From assembly GCA_023412275.1 (NCBI GenBank), contig JAEYNY010000037.1, forward strand, positions 39,265 to 103,264: DNA of 64,000 nucleotides, in the 5' to 3' direction. Positions 8,924-18,391 of this stretch are shown in pieces. Source of the stretch: Bacillota bacterium (GTDB lineage: Bacteria > Bacillota > Clostridia > Acetivibrionales > DSM-1351). Within the stretch, counting starts at the first letter, position 1, and every line of letters starts with the position of its first letter. The notes below the pieces were generated by a model that made no database searches, was not told the origin of the DNA, and was given only the letters and a program-made list of their open reading frames with translations. The position numbers and the translations under genes were made by a program.

Positions 8924-9139
8924 TTAGCTAAATACTATATTAAGAAGGAGCTTCTTCACGTTTGTAGAAGCTTCTTGACATTTTTAGTATAATTTGATAA
9001 ATTCAAACCATAAATATTATTTTTTTACATTCTGAAATTAGATTAACATCTTTTGCAATTGTCATTTCTAAATTTTCAACAATATAAATTTAAATTTTAT
9101 AGAAATTATCGGATAACCAAATATATGGAGGCGATAATA

Positions 9140-11689
9140 ATGAAGTACTTTAAAAAGGTTTGCATTACTCTGGCTGCTTTGCTTATCAGTACCAGTTTTG
9201 CTACCGGCATAGGGACGCAATCTGCAAAAGCAGCTTCTTCAACATCTATTCCCTGCAGGCATCTTGAACGGCTGGATCGTGGAATTATAGCTATTAACCA
9301 GGGAAATGGGAAGATTTATGTGGGTTGGCGTCTTCTTGGAACAGAACCCGGTAATATTGCATTCAATCTTTACCGAAAAACCGCCGGAGGCACTGAAGTT
9401 AAACTCAATAGCTCACCCATTACATCCAGTACAAATTATGTTGACAACGGGGTTGACACAACAAAGGATAACACGTACATAGTAAAAACTGTTTTAGACG
9501 GAATTGAGAGTAGCGAAAGTGAACAGTACACTTTGGCTGCAAGTACTCCTGTCAGACAGTATATTCCTCTAAAATTAAAAACCCTTCCCACCGGATATTA
9601 TACAATGCATATAAATGTGGGAGACCTTGATGGGGACGGAAAATATGATTATATAGTAAAGCGTATGAATGATGACAGGTCTCCCGTGCAGGTAGAGGCC
9701 TATAAATCAGACGGGACATTTCTATGGCGTATTGATCTGGGGCCAAATATTGAAACTTATAACACAGCGATGACTTCACCTTTGGTTGTATCGGATTTAA
9801 ATGGTGACGGAAAGGCAGAAGTTCTTATAAAAACCGGTGAAAGCACCAGGTTTGGTGACGGTACTTTAATCGGGGACACAAATAATGACGGAATAACTAA
9901 CTATTGTAATACGTCTTTAACAAGCTACCAGGTTCTATCAGGCCCTGAGTTTATTTCTGTAGTAGATGGAATGACTGGTAAAGAGTTGAGCAGAGCAGAT
10001 TTTATTGCAAGAGGAAAAGTTACGGACTGGGGAGATGACTATGGAAACCGTGCAAGTTTTATGTTTATGACAGTTGCATATCTGGACGGTATTCACCCCA
10101 GTGTAGTAATGTCAAGAGGCCCCGGAAATGTTATGAAAGTCGAAGCATGGGATTTCAAGGACGGAAAGCTTAGTCAGCGTTGGAAATGGGATGCCAGGAA
10201 TCAGGTATTGCCTTCCGGCAAGAATTTCCCTGATTTTCATGCAATCCGTGCGGTAGATGTAGATAAGGACGGAAAAGATGAAATATCCTGGGGCGGCTCA
10301 ATGCTGGATGATAATGGAACTTTGCTCTATGCCACAGAATTGACCCATGGTGATCGGTTTGTAATAGGGGATATTGATCCTGACCGGAATGGTCTTGAAT
10401 GTTACGCAATACAGCAGAACAACCCGAGTCTTCTGGGTGCAGCTTTATATGATGCAGGTAATGGTACAATGATTAAAAAAATGTATATGAGTGCAGTCGG
10501 TGATGTAGGAAGAGGGGATTGCGCTGATATTGATCCTAATTACAAAGGGATGGAAAGTTGGTCTACACTTGAGAATTTATACAACTGCAAGGGAGAGGTT
10601 ATCGGTTCTGAAAAATCTTTTCCATACTTAAGTATATGGTGGGATGGGGATTTACTCAGAGAATTTTTTATAGGTACTGACTCAAATGGTTTCAATGCGG
10701 CAATCAATAAATGGAATTACACTACAAAAACCAGTAACCGTTTATACTCTATTTATCAGGAGGGAGTCAAATCTACATATGCAGGAAGACCGCCTTTTTA
10801 TGGTGACATTATGGGCGACTGGCGTGAAGAAGTTATTCTTGAAACCACTGATAATTCGGAGCTTCGTATTTACACTACAACTATTCCCACGAACTACAGG
10901 ATATATACCCTGATGCATAACCCGGCATACAGGAATTCTGTAGATGTTAAGGGATATCTGTCTTCTGTTTACCCTGATTTTTATCTGGGCGAAGGCATGA
11001 CAACGCCACCGGCTCCCAACATTTCTACAGGGGACGGAGAATTAATAAAATCACTAAGAGTAAATGATTCCAACAATGCAGCTGACTGGTACATTCAATC
11101 AAATTTGCAGGTTGGTGATACAGTTTATGGAGACAGAACATATAAATATACAAAAATTCCTCAGAGTGTTGCAGGTTCGGAATGGATAAGGACTGCATGT
11201 GACTCTAAAAGCTATTTATCTGAGGAAGCGTATTTTACGGCAAAAAAGGATATATCGGTTTATGTTGGTTTGGATTCCAGAATGACCAGTATCCCTTCAT
11301 GGCTAAACGACTGGACAAAAACAGGTGAATCCTTAAACGATGATAACACAATTATCTTCAACCTGTACAAAAAGGATTTTCCTTCTGGTTCTGTTGTGAG
11401 GCTTGGAACTAATGGGGGATCTGCTACGTTTGTGAATTATACGGTTATTGTTAAACCGAATACGGCACCTGCTTTTCTTTATGGTGATGTAAATGGAGAC
11501 GGTATTGTGGATGTTCTGGATTATAGTACAATGCGAAGTTATCTTCTGCAGATAACAAATTCAATGCCATCTGCATATTGGCAGAAGGCCGGGGATTTAA
11601 ATTCTGATGATGCTATTGACAGTATGGATTTTTTGTATCTGAAAATGTACTTGTTAGGGACAATAAATTCACTTCCTGTTTCGCCATAA
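9140..11689 (+). CDS. Rhamnogalacturonan lyase (PL11) with type I dockerin
   Basis: An 849-residue secreted enzyme. Residues 1-33 are a signal peptide ending SAKAAS. Residues about 35-620 are a PL11 beta-propeller lyase with repeated calcium-type loops (GDLDGDGKYD, SDLNGDGKAE, VDVDKDGKDE). It cleaves the rhamnose-galacturonate backbone of pectin by elimination. A module of about 140 residues follows, then a C-terminal dockerin with two repeats (GDVNGDGIVDVLD; AGDLNSDDAIDSMD) that docks on the scaffoldin of the cellulosome. The ATG at 9140 is spaced correctly from GGAGG; an in-frame ATG at 9125 overlaps that site. The next gene also encodes a cellulosomal enzyme. Confidence 0.93.
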   Translation: MKYFKKVCITLAALLISTSFATGIGTQSAKAASSTSIPCRHLERLDRGIIAINQGNGKIYVGWRLLGTEPGNIAFNLYRKTAGGTEVKLNSSPITSSTNYVDNGVDTTKDNTYIVKTVLDGIESSESEQYTLAASTPVRQYIPLKLKTLPTGYYTMHINVGDLDGDGKYDYIVKRMNDDRSPVQVEAYKSDGTFLWRIDLGPNIETYNTAMTSPLVVSDLNGDGKAEVLIKTGESTRFGDGTLIGDTNNDGITNYCNTSLTSYQVLSGPEFISVVDGMTGKELSRADFIARGKVTDWGDDYGNRASFMFMTVAYLDGIHPSVVMSRGPGNVMKVEAWDFKDGKLSQRWKWDARNQVLPSGKNFPDFHAIRAVDVDKDGKDEISWGGSMLDDNGTLLYATELTHGDRFVIGDIDPDRNGLECYAIQQNNPSLLGAALYDAGNGTMIKKMYMSAVGDVGRGDCADIDPNYKGMESWSTLENLYNCKGEVIGSEKSFPYLSIWWDGDLLREFFIGTDSNGFNAAINKWNYTTKTSNRLYSIYQEGVKSTYAGRPPFYGDIMGDWREEVILETTDNSELRIYTTTIPTNYRIYTLMHNPAYRNSVDVKGYLSSVYPDFYLGEGMTTPPAPNISTGDGELIKSLRVNDSNNAADWYIQSNLQVGDTVYGDRTYKYTKIPQSVAGSEWIRTACDSKSYLSEEAYFTAKKDISVYVGLDSRMTSIPSWLNDWTKTGESLNDDNTIIFNLYKKDFPSGSVVRLGTNGGSATFVNYTVIVKPNTAPAFLYGDVNGDGIVDVLDYSTMRSYLLQITNSMPSAYWQKAGDLNSDDAIDSMDFLYLKMYLLGTINSLPVSP

Positions 11690-11721
11690 GTTAGAATAAA
11701 ATACATAAGAGTATATCAAAG

Positions 11722-11763
11722 AGAAGGGATTGGGGGTGAAAAGGCTGCCAACCCCTTCTTTTG
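11722..11763 (+). terminator. Rho-independent terminator after the PL11 gene
   Basis: AGAAGGGATTGGGG pairs with the downstream CCAACCCCTTCT, followed by a short T-rich run. It separates the PL11 gene from the GH5 gene, so the two probably have their own transcripts. Confidence 0.65.
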
Positions 11764-11858
11764 TATAAAAATTTATGATAATTTAGTACCAAAAATAATA
11801 TTTCTTTACAAATAATTTAAGAGTATAAATATATTAATAAAAAAAAGGAGGTATTATT

Positions 11859-13277
11859 ATGTTTAAATCCAAATCGTTAAAATTATTATTTCTGGCTGCG
11901 GTTGTTACCTTTACAACTGTATTTTCCTGGATGGGTGCAGGAGCATCAGCTGAGTCTGTGACAAATGATTTTAATCAATTGAACCAATCTCAAATTGTTT
12001 CTGAAATGGGCGCAGGATGGAACTTGGGAAATCAGTTGGAGGCCTCTATTGACGGTATGCCTGGGGAAGAAGCGTGGGGTAATCCTAAAGTCACACAGGC
12101 TCTTATTACGAAAATAAAGTCATTGGGCTTCAAAACAATTCGAATTCCAATATCGTATTTGAAAAAAATAGGGGCTGCACCGAATTATACAGTTGACGCT
12201 GCGTGGCTGGCAAGAATTAAAGAAGTTGTGGATTACGCTTTTAATGAGGGTATGTATGTAGTTATAAACATGCATGGAGACGGCTATAACACAGTTACCG
12301 GTTCATGGCTGCTTGTAAATTCCAGTGATCAGGCAACTATTAAAGCTAAATATCAAAAAGTGTGGCAGCAGATTGCAACTACATTTGTGAATTACGATGA
12401 GCATTTAATTTTTGAGTCTATGAACGAAGAATTTGACGGTAATTATAGCAATCCAAACCCTACATATTATGCAAACCTCAATGCATATAATCAGGTATTT
12501 GTAGACACGGTACGACAAACCGGAGGAAACAATAGTGCAAGATGGTTGCTGGTTCCGGGCTGGAATACCAATATAGATTATACAACAGGCAACTTTGGAT
12601 TTGTTATGCCGACAGACACTTACAGATCCTCTACAATTCCGTCTTCTGAAAAGAGGATAATGATATCTGTTCACTATTATTCACCTTGGGATTTCTGTGG
12701 AGAAAATTCAGGAGCAATAACACAGTGGGGAGCAACAGCTACAGACAGTTACAGAAAATCAACATGGGGTCAGGAAGACTATATGGATCCCCAGATTAAG
12801 GCAGTGTATGATAAATTCGTAACACAAGGATACCCATTTGTTGTGGGAGAATGGGGAGCAGTAGATAAAACAAGTGCGGATTCTACTAATAATAAATATC
12901 GTCAGATTTTTGCAAAAACAATATGTTCATATTGTAAGAAATATGGTGGAGTACCTGTAGTATGGGATAATAACTACAATCAAGCCTATGGATTTGGTTT
13001 ACTTGACAGGAAAACCCTTACGGTAACTCAACAGGGAATTATTGATGCAATAATGAGCGGAATGGGCACAGATACTAACGGCTCAGGTATTTTGGGAGAT
13101 GTTAATGGGGATAAGGTAATAGATGCTCTGGATGTTGCAATGTTTAAGCTGTACCTTCTGGGAAAGGTAACTGTGACCCCAGAGGCATTGAAGATGATGG
13201 ATTTCAATAATGATAACAGTGTGGATGCCATTGACTTCGCTTTGTTTAAAAAAATGATATTAGGTCCGATTTATTGA
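11859..13277 (+). CDS. GH5 endoglucanase with type I dockerin
   Basis: A 472-residue secreted cellulosomal enzyme. Residues 1-31 are a signal peptide (ending GASAES). Residues about 38-395 form a GH5 TIM barrel with GWNLGNQLEA, IRIPISY, VINMHGDG, the acid/base Glu in FESMNEEF and the nucleophile in VVGEWGAVD. The C-terminus is a dockerin with repeats GDVNGDKVIDALD and MDFNNDNSVDAID. The likely substrate is beta-1,4-glucan or mannan. AAGGAGG precedes the ATG. The usual NEP motif reads NEE here, which is unusual but leaves the catalytic Glu intact. Confidence 0.92.
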   Translation: MFKSKSLKLLFLAAVVTFTTVFSWMGAGASAESVTNDFNQLNQSQIVSEMGAGWNLGNQLEASIDGMPGEEAWGNPKVTQALITKIKSLGFKTIRIPISYLKKIGAAPNYTVDAAWLARIKEVVDYAFNEGMYVVINMHGDGYNTVTGSWLLVNSSDQATIKAKYQKVWQQIATTFVNYDEHLIFESMNEEFDGNYSNPNPTYYANLNAYNQVFVDTVRQTGGNNSARWLLVPGWNTNIDYTTGNFGFVMPTDTYRSSTIPSSEKRIMISVHYYSPWDFCGENSGAITQWGATATDSYRKSTWGQEDYMDPQIKAVYDKFVTQGYPFVVGEWGAVDKTSADSTNNKYRQIFAKTICSYCKKYGGVPVVWDNNYNQAYGFGLLDRKTLTVTQQGIIDAIMSGMGTDTNGSGILGDVNGDKVIDALDVAMFKLYLLGKVTVTPEALKMMDFNNDNSVDAIDFALFKKMILGPIY

Positions 13278-13568
13278 GGAACGTTTCAACACGAAAATCT
13301 AACAAGACGCTATAGAAGAGCCGAAACTTTAGAGAGAATTTTTTTGATAAAAAACTTAAGAAAATGGATTATTAATTCCTTAAATAAAAAGAGAAATAGA
13401 ATCAATTTAATCTTACTGTTAGGGAGCGGCTTCGGTCGCTCTTTTATAGTTAAAGAGGGCAGAACAGCAATCATTATACATTAATTCTTTATGAATCAAA
13501 ACCACCTTGTTAGAACACAATAATGTAAAAATAATTGCATTAATAAATCTCCTGAAGGAAGGATTAGT
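13278..13568. other. Intergenic region with terminator
   Basis: No gene is visible. The stretch holds a terminator hairpin near 13423-13445 and the leader of the next gene, with GGAAGG ahead of a GTG start. Confidence 0.5.
13423..13445 (+). terminator. Rho-independent terminator
   Basis: GAGCG - GCTTCGGT - CGCTC followed by TTTT lies about 150 bp behind the GH5 gene. Confidence 0.7.
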
Positions 13569-14564
13569 GTGGATACAAATAAAGAATTTAAGAAAGTAGG
13601 AACTCATAGCGGCAAATTTCATGCTGATGAAGTAATGGCAACGGCCATACTAACACAGGTATTTGAAATTGAGCTGACAAGAACCAGAGACCCCGAGATA
13701 CTCGAAAAACAGGATTTAATATATGATATAGGTAATGGCGAGTTTGACCATCATCAATTGGAAAAAGAGTACCGTGACAATGGTACTCCATATGCTGCTT
13801 GTGGACTGATCTGGAGGAAGTTCGGAAGGGAAGCAATATTATCAAATCATCCAGAAGTATCAGAAAATGAAGTTGAAATTATTTACAAGTATGTAGATGC
13901 GGTACTGATAGAGGGAATTGATGCAGCTGATAATGGTATCAGAACAACTGAGAACATCATTCCTACTATGTGCATATCCTCCATAATTGGTGGCTATAAC
14001 CCTACATGGGATTCGCCGGAGTCAGTAGATGCTGCCTTTAGCGATGCAGTAGGTTTTGCGGAAGATATACTGGAGAATTTAATAGATCAAAAGGTTTCAA
14101 CACTTAAAGCGAGAACTTTTGTAATAGAAGCATACAATAATCGTAAACGGCCGGAACTGCTAATATTAGATAATTCTTTTCCATGGGAACGTACACTAAA
14201 AGAGATTGATATAAATAAAGAAGTTTTGTTTGTAATTTATCCCAAGGAAGAAGGCTTCTATATACAAACAGTTCGAGAGTACGGTGAGGTGCGAAGAGAC
14301 AGAAAGAGCCTTCCTGAGGAATGGGCTGGGAAAAGGGAAGAGGAACTGAGCCGTATTATAGGTATAAAAGATGCGGTATTTTGCCATTCATCAAGATTTA
14401 TAGCCAAAGCCGGTTCATTTGAAAGTATATTGAAAATGGCTGATATTGCTATTTCAAACCCTGAACCCATAAGGGAAAATAGAAAAGCTGATAGAAATGC
14501 CTTTGATATTTTACGATTAATTTTACAAAATAAATTAGTTATAAAAATAAGAAGAAAGAGATGA
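13569..14564 (+). CDS. MYG1 family protein (UPF0160)
   Basis: A 331-residue protein with the MYG1 signature: GTHSGKFHADEVMATAIL at the N-terminus, RTRDPEILEKQDLIYDIGNGEFDHHQ (DHH-like metal site) and a C-terminal CHSSRFIAKAGSFESILKMADIA. MYG1 proteins are DHH-type exonucleases; the eukaryotic member processes RNA. The start is a GTG behind GGAAGG. It stands alone with terminators on both sides. Confidence 0.88.
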   Translation: MDTNKEFKKVGTHSGKFHADEVMATAILTQVFEIELTRTRDPEILEKQDLIYDIGNGEFDHHQLEKEYRDNGTPYAACGLIWRKFGREAILSNHPEVSENEVEIIYKYVDAVLIEGIDAADNGIRTTENIIPTMCISSIIGGYNPTWDSPESVDAAFSDAVGFAEDILENLIDQKVSTLKARTFVIEAYNNRKRPELLILDNSFPWERTLKEIDINKEVLFVIYPKEEGFYIQTVREYGEVRRDRKSLPEEWAGKREEELSRIIGIKDAVFCHSSRFIAKAGSFESILKMADIAISNPEPIRENRKADRNAFDILRLILQNKLVIKIRRKR

Positions 14565-14575
14565 AAAGAGTGGAA

Positions 14576-14597
14576 GCCGGCGTCTTTCGGCGCTGGC
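14576..14597. terminator. Terminator hairpin (GCC-GCG-type)
   Basis: GCCGGCG - TCTTTC - GGCGCTGGC forms a stem between convergent genes. A near-identical hairpin sits at 26457-26480, also between convergent genes, so this is a small repeated terminator type in this genome. Confidence 0.6.
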
Positions 14598-14612
14598 AAG
14601 TTTATTAAAAAG

Positions 14613-14882
14613 CTATTTACTCATTTGGTGGACTTTGTTGATTTTTACTGCTTCGAAAATAGTTTCTTCTGAACAAGTTGGACATTTAAGTCTTAGTTCA
14701 TAAAGAATGGCAGTTTTAATATTACCAGCAGTTTTTATATATTCAGAATCACAAATGCTTTTACAATTTGTACAGCGTAAAATATAGTTTTTTGTTAATA
14801 AAGAGTTCCATCTAAATATCAGTAGAAGAGAAATTATACTTCCTAAAAGTATAATTGATCCAAATATTATTATAAAATTCAT
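14613..14882 (-). CDS. Small membrane protein with CxxC pairs
   Basis: An 89-residue protein with an N-terminal membrane helix (FIIIFGSIILLGSIISLLLIF) and two CxxC pairs (CTNC, CPTC) about 35 residues apart that can form a zinc ribbon. The order of parts is the reverse of the protein at 8128. No function can be assigned. Confidence 0.55.
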   Translation of the reverse strand: MNFIIIFGSIILLGSIISLLLIFRWNSLLTKNYILRCTNCKSICDSEYIKTAGNIKTAILYELRLKCPTCSEETIFEAVKINKVHQMSK

Positions 14883-15000
14883 AGCGAACTCCTTTTGCTA
14901 AACTTTACTCCTTTAATTATTACACAGTGTTTACCAATAATTCAATAGTTTGTAATGAGAAAAAAAGAATTATAGTATATTATTTTTCATATTTTGAAAC

Positions 15001-15029
15001 TTGACACAAAAGTATTCCAGATGTAGCAT
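15001..15029 (+). promoter_or_regulatory. Cassette promoter box, copy 1
   Basis: TTGACA, 17 bases, TAGCAT, followed by TATCTGTAATAA. The spacer contains ATTCCAGAT. The same box recurs at 21971 and 23162 and, without its -35, at 16296. It fits a sigma-A promoter and drives a truncated NUDIX gene. Confidence 0.65.
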
Positions 15030-15066
15030 TATCTGTAATAAACCGCTTTTAATCAGCATTGTTTAA

Positions 15067-15450
15067 AAGAACGAAGTATTATTAATTAAGCATCCTCAAC
15101 GTGGGTGGGAATTTCCTGGAGGCATGGTAGAGCCAGGTGAAACGTTGCAAGAAGCACTAAAAAGAGAAATTTTTGAGGAAACTGGAGTAAATATTGAAAT
15201 AACTGGTTTCATAGGGGTATGTAAAAATGTTCAATTAGATAGTGTTGCAATTGATTTTTGTTGTAAATATATTTCAGGGAAGCCGACACCGAGCAATGAA
15301 AGTTTAAAGGTTGAATGGTTTCCTATAGATAAAGTTGTAGGAATGATGGCAAATCCTTTATATGAAAAGCGTATGCAAAATATGGTTTCCCAAAGAATCA
15401 TCCTATTACATTCATTCAATAATCTGCGGTTTTTTCATATCCGAATGTGA
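15067..15450 (+). pseudogene. NUDIX hydrolase, truncated at both ends
   Basis: The frame KNEVLLIKHPQRGWEFPGGMVEPGETLQEALKREIFEETGV holds a complete NUDIX box (GX5EX7REUXEEXGU), so the parent hydrolysed nucleoside diphosphate derivatives. An in-frame stop lies at 15064 and no start codon precedes the conserved IKHPQRGWEFPGG, so about 15-20 N-terminal residues are missing. A restart at 15124 would lose the first strand. The C-terminus runs into the palindromic boundary repeat at 15408. This is a cassette that lost its 5' end and was fused to the boundary repeat at its 3' end. Confidence 0.75.
15408..15449 (+). repeat. Palindromic boundary repeat, copy 1
   Basis: ACATTCATTCAATAATCTGC followed by GGTTTTTTCATATCCG is a variant of the repeat seen in full at 20849 and 22445. 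Here its first part has been fused to the end of the NUDIX reading frame. Confidence 0.65.
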
Positions 15451-15491
15451 TTGCTCCAATTTAATTATTCATAAAAGTAGGAGGACTAGCG

Positions 15492-15965
15492 ATGAATGCA
15501 AGAATGGCAAATCGTAATGATGTTGATACGCTTATAAAGGTTAGGTTTGATTATTTCGCTGCTGAAAAATTGGAAATAGATGATGATAAGAGAAATTTGA
15601 TTGGTTCTCAATTAAAAGAGTATTACTCAAAACACTTGAATCTTGATTTTTTTGCTGCTTTTATTGAAGATGATAGTGGAAATATTGTATCTACAGCATT
15701 CTTAGTAATTTTTGAAAAGCCTGCAAATTTATCCTGGACAACAGGCAAAACTGGAATGATTCTCAATGTTCACACTTATCCTAAATACCGTAAAATGGGA
15801 TATGCCACAAAGACAATGAATTTACTGATTCAAGAGGCAAAAAATCAAGATTTATCTTATATTGAACTATCGGCATCAGAATTAGGAAAACCATTATATA
15901 AAAAGTTAGGTTTTCAAGAATTTGAACCTTCTCATTTTACAGAAATGAAAATGTATTTGCTCTAA
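15492..15965 (+). CDS. GNAT family N-acetyltransferase
   Basis: A 157-residue acetyltransferase fold. The acetyl-CoA loop is in LNVHTYPKYRKMGYATKTMNLLIQEA (R/QxxGxG/A pattern as RKMGYA), followed by DLSYIELSASELGKPLYKKLGFQEF, the usual C-terminal strand and helix. It transfers an acetyl group from acetyl-CoA to an unknown amine. TAGGAGG precedes the ATG. It belongs to the patchwork of small solo genes between 15 and 24 kb. Confidence 0.9.
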   Translation: MNARMANRNDVDTLIKVRFDYFAAEKLEIDDDKRNLIGSQLKEYYSKHLNLDFFAAFIEDDSGNIVSTAFLVIFEKPANLSWTTGKTGMILNVHTYPKYRKMGYATKTMNLLIQEAKNQDLSYIELSASELGKPLYKKLGFQEFEPSHFTEMKMYLL

Positions 15966-16050
15966 CTATTGAAGTGCTCTATTATAGATAATTTCAAAGT
16001 TAATTAAATCCATATATAGTTATAGTGTAACAAGATGGGGAGTGAGAATA

Positions 16051-16267
16051 ATGGCTGAGGTTATAAAAGCATATAAACAGACTGTTCCAGCAATGAGGTT
16101 CATAGGTAAGAAATAAATGTTCCCGGAAATTAATGGATGAGGGATTTAACATTATACCAGATGCGAATAACGCATGGTGGTTCTTTGAGAGATATTGTTC
16201 TCCAAGATTTACAAACCCTGACTATCAAGGGAATATAATACTTGATATTTGCCATTTTATTAAATGA
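16051..16267 (+). pseudogene. GyrI-like protein, decayed (copy 1)
   Basis: An ATG at 16051 starts MAEVIKAYKQTVPAMRFIGKK and stops. After a gap, another frame gives AWWFFERYCSPRFTNPDYQG and then the ending IILDICHFIK. Start and end belong to a GyrI-like protein of about 160 residues; the middle is deleted. Its last 90 bases are almost identical to the remnant ending at 18668. Confidence 0.75.
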
Positions 16268-16289
16268 TATGCATGATAAATATAAAATG

Positions 16290-16318
16290 CTACCGTAGGA
16301 ATATTCCAGTTATAGTAT
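16290..16318 (+). promoter_or_regulatory. Cassette promoter box, copy 2 (lost -35)
   Basis: ATATTCCAGTTA TAGTAT followed by TATTTGTAATAA matches the repeated promoter box, but the -35 position holds TACCG, part of the boundary repeat (GCTACCG). Two repeats appear to have been joined here. It lies upstream of the frameshifted methyltransferase. Confidence 0.45.
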
Positions 16319-16390
16319 TATTTGTAATAAATTTACTTGAATTGGAAATTGCATAAGTTCTGCTACTTATAATTAAAAAGGGGGCTTAAA

Positions 16391-17049
16391 ATGAAAAAAA
16401 CGAAGAATTTTTTAATGAAGAAGCTTCAAATCATGATGATATATTTGTTCGGAATATAGGTCTGACAGAGTTTTATGATGAGTTTGAACATCAGATACAA
16501 AAGTGTGCTAGGAAAAGTAATATTTTAGTATTAGGATGTGGAACAGGATTAGAAATTGAACGAATAAAAAGTAGTGCGAAAGTAACAGCCATTGATATTG
16601 CCGAAAAAATGCTAGATGAGTTAAGAAAAAAGAAGTTACATAAGGACTTGATTTTAACAACAGTATGTGGTTCGTTACTTGAACTGGATTATGGCATTGA
16701 AACATATGATTTAGTTTTAAGCTGTTATGTAATGCACCATTTTAATGAGGAACAGAAAAGTAGAATCTATTGTAAAATATATGGCTGCCTTACTGAAGGT
16801 GGAACATTTATAAATGGGGACATAATGGAAAAAAGTTATGTAGATGAACAAATACGATTAAAAGATGCTGAACAAGTATATTCTGAAAGAGAGCTTCCAT
16901 TTGCAAGTTTACATATAGATGTTCCTTTTTGCATTGAGCATGAAATGGAGGTATTAAAGAAGGTAGGATTTTATGATATTGTGTTAGAAAAGGAATGGAG
17001 TACTACAAAACTATATCGAGCTACTAAGAAAAGAGATAAAGAGATTTAA
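16391..17049 (+). pseudogene. Class I SAM-dependent methyltransferase, frameshifted at A7
   Basis: From codon 4 on, the frame reads NEEFFNEEASNHDDIFVRNI, then the SAM-binding motif NILVLGCGTGLEIERI, then VTAIDIAEKMLDEL and DLVLSCYVMHHF, giving a full-length methyltransferase of about 219 residues. The only well-placed ATG (16391, behind GGGGG) is out of frame by one base: seven A residues at 16394-16400 where eight would join MKK to NEEFF. It may be inactive, restored by slippage on the A run, or a sequencing error. The intact part from 16609 alone lacks motif I. Confidence 0.75.
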
Positions 17050-17143
17050 TAAATTTGTAGATACATGGGTTTGGAACGGTATCGCTAAAGTTATATACTA
17101 ATAATAGATTACAACGACAATTTTGATTGAAGAATGGAGAAAT

Positions 17144-17773
17144 ATGAAAGCAGATAATAATACATCCATAATTTATTGGCTTGGGGGTTCAACTTGTGCT
17201 GGAAAGACAACAATTTCAAATATTCTTTCAGAGAAATATGGATTCATTGTATATCACTGTGATGAATATTTGGGAAAGCATATCGAAAAATCAAATGCTC
17301 AAGAGCATCCAAATCTAAACCGAGTAAGTAAAATTAGTTGGAATGATATTCTTAGTATGAAAGTTGAGGAATATTTGAAATGGACAATCGGTTTATTCAA
17401 AGAAGAATTTAAAATGATTTTAGACGATTTGTATAAGCTCTCTGACGGTAAACCTATTCTTGTAGAAGGTGTAGGTTTGCTTCCTGAACTTATAAATAAG
17501 GAAATTTCTGATATTAACCATGCTATATGGATAGTAGCCGATGAATTATTCTACAAAATGCATCAAATAGAAAGAAAGGAATTGTTTGAAAGAATAAAAG
17601 AATGCTCAAACCCAGAACAGGCGTTGGAGAATTATACAAATTACGATTTAGCAATGGGTAGATATATTATTAATGATGCAAAAAGGCTTGGGTTAAATGC
17701 AATTGAAATAGGGAATGATTGTGAAATAATAAAAAATATAGAAACCATTTCTTCATATTTCAAATTAGTTTAA
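17144..17773 (+). CDS. P-loop kinase-like protein
   Basis: A 209-residue protein with Walker A GGSTCAGKTT (residues 14-23 from this ATG), then FIVYHCDEYLGKH and KPILVEGVGLLPELI. This is the layout of small AAA/kinase proteins related to shikimate kinase, cytidylate kinase and AAA_33 families that phosphorylate small molecules. GGAGA lies directly before the ATG; a TTG at 17123 is less likely. It follows the broken methyltransferase and ends at the boundary repeat at 17783. Confidence 0.75.
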   Translation: MKADNNTSIIYWLGGSTCAGKTTISNILSEKYGFIVYHCDEYLGKHIEKSNAQEHPNLNRVSKISWNDILSMKVEEYLKWTIGLFKEEFKMILDDLYKLSDGKPILVEGVGLLPELINKEISDINHAIWIVADELFYKMHQIERKELFERIKECSNPEQALENYTNYDLAMGRYIINDAKRLGLNAIEIGNDCEIIKNIETISSYFKLV

Positions 17774-17782
17774 GATCGTTAC

Positions 17783-17880
17783 ACAATGTTTATATATCAA
17801 AAACCAGTATATTACCGCACATTCAATTAACTGAACTACGGTTTTTTCATATCCGCATTCGGGCACAAAATGAATAGATT
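17783..17880 (+). repeat. Palindromic boundary repeat, copy 2
   Basis: The unit begins AATGTTTATATATCAAAAAC and contains TATTACCGCACATTCA, a TACGG-TTTTTT arm, CATATCCGCATTCGGGCAC and AAAATGAATAGATT. The first 41 bases match copy 5 at 22445 exactly. Outer arms ATTCA/TGAAT and inner CGG/CCG arms can pair, and the T run makes it look like a terminator for the kinase gene. Confidence 0.75.
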
Positions 17881-17972
17881 GTGTAATACCTATTATCTAT
17901 TTTTGAACATAATACACTGTTGTCGTGTTTGATATGACATAATGAAAGCAATCACAAATAGGAGGCGAAATA

Positions 17973-18383
17973 ATGAATGGCATGAATGTTAATGTTGGTG
18001 TATGTTTGTTTGTTGAAGACATAGAAAAAATGGTTTCGTTTTATAGAAATATCATGGAATTTGAAACCGATTGGGACGGTGGGTTATTTGCTGAGTTTAA
18101 AACAAAAAGTGGTCCGTTGTCCCTATTCATGTATGACAGAAGAGCTTTCGCAGAAGCAGTGGGGGAGCCCTATTACTCTCGGAAAGGAATAAACTTGACA
18201 ATGGAAATAGGTATTTGGCTGCATACATTCTCTGAAGTTGACAGAGAATACGAGCGCTTAACGGCACTTGGAATAAAGTCATTTTCTGGAGCACCTAAAA
18301 CCTTTCCGTTTGGTATCAGAAACTTTTATGTTGCGGACCCTGAAGGCAATCTACTTGAAATTGGAAGTTGGGGAAAAGTGTAA
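17973..18383 (+). CDS. VOC family protein
   Basis: A 136-residue VOC-fold protein: VGVCLFVEDIEKMVSFYRNIMEFETDWDGGLF at the start, REYERLTALGIKSFSGAP in the middle, RNFYVADPEGNLLEIGSWG at the end. It is a paralogue of the gene at 8531. AGGAGGCG precedes the ATG. Its stop codon lies within a 14-base sequence (GTGTAACAAGATGG) that is the leader of the GyrI remnant at 16025, so the gene was joined here to a second GyrI remnant. Confidence 0.87.
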   Translation: MNGMNVNVGVCLFVEDIEKMVSFYRNIMEFETDWDGGLFAEFKTKSGPLSLFMYDRRAFAEAVGEPYYSRKGINLTMEIGIWLHTFSEVDREYERLTALGIKSFSGAPKTFPFGIRNFYVADPEGNLLEIGSWGKV

Positions 18384-18391
18384 CAAGATGG

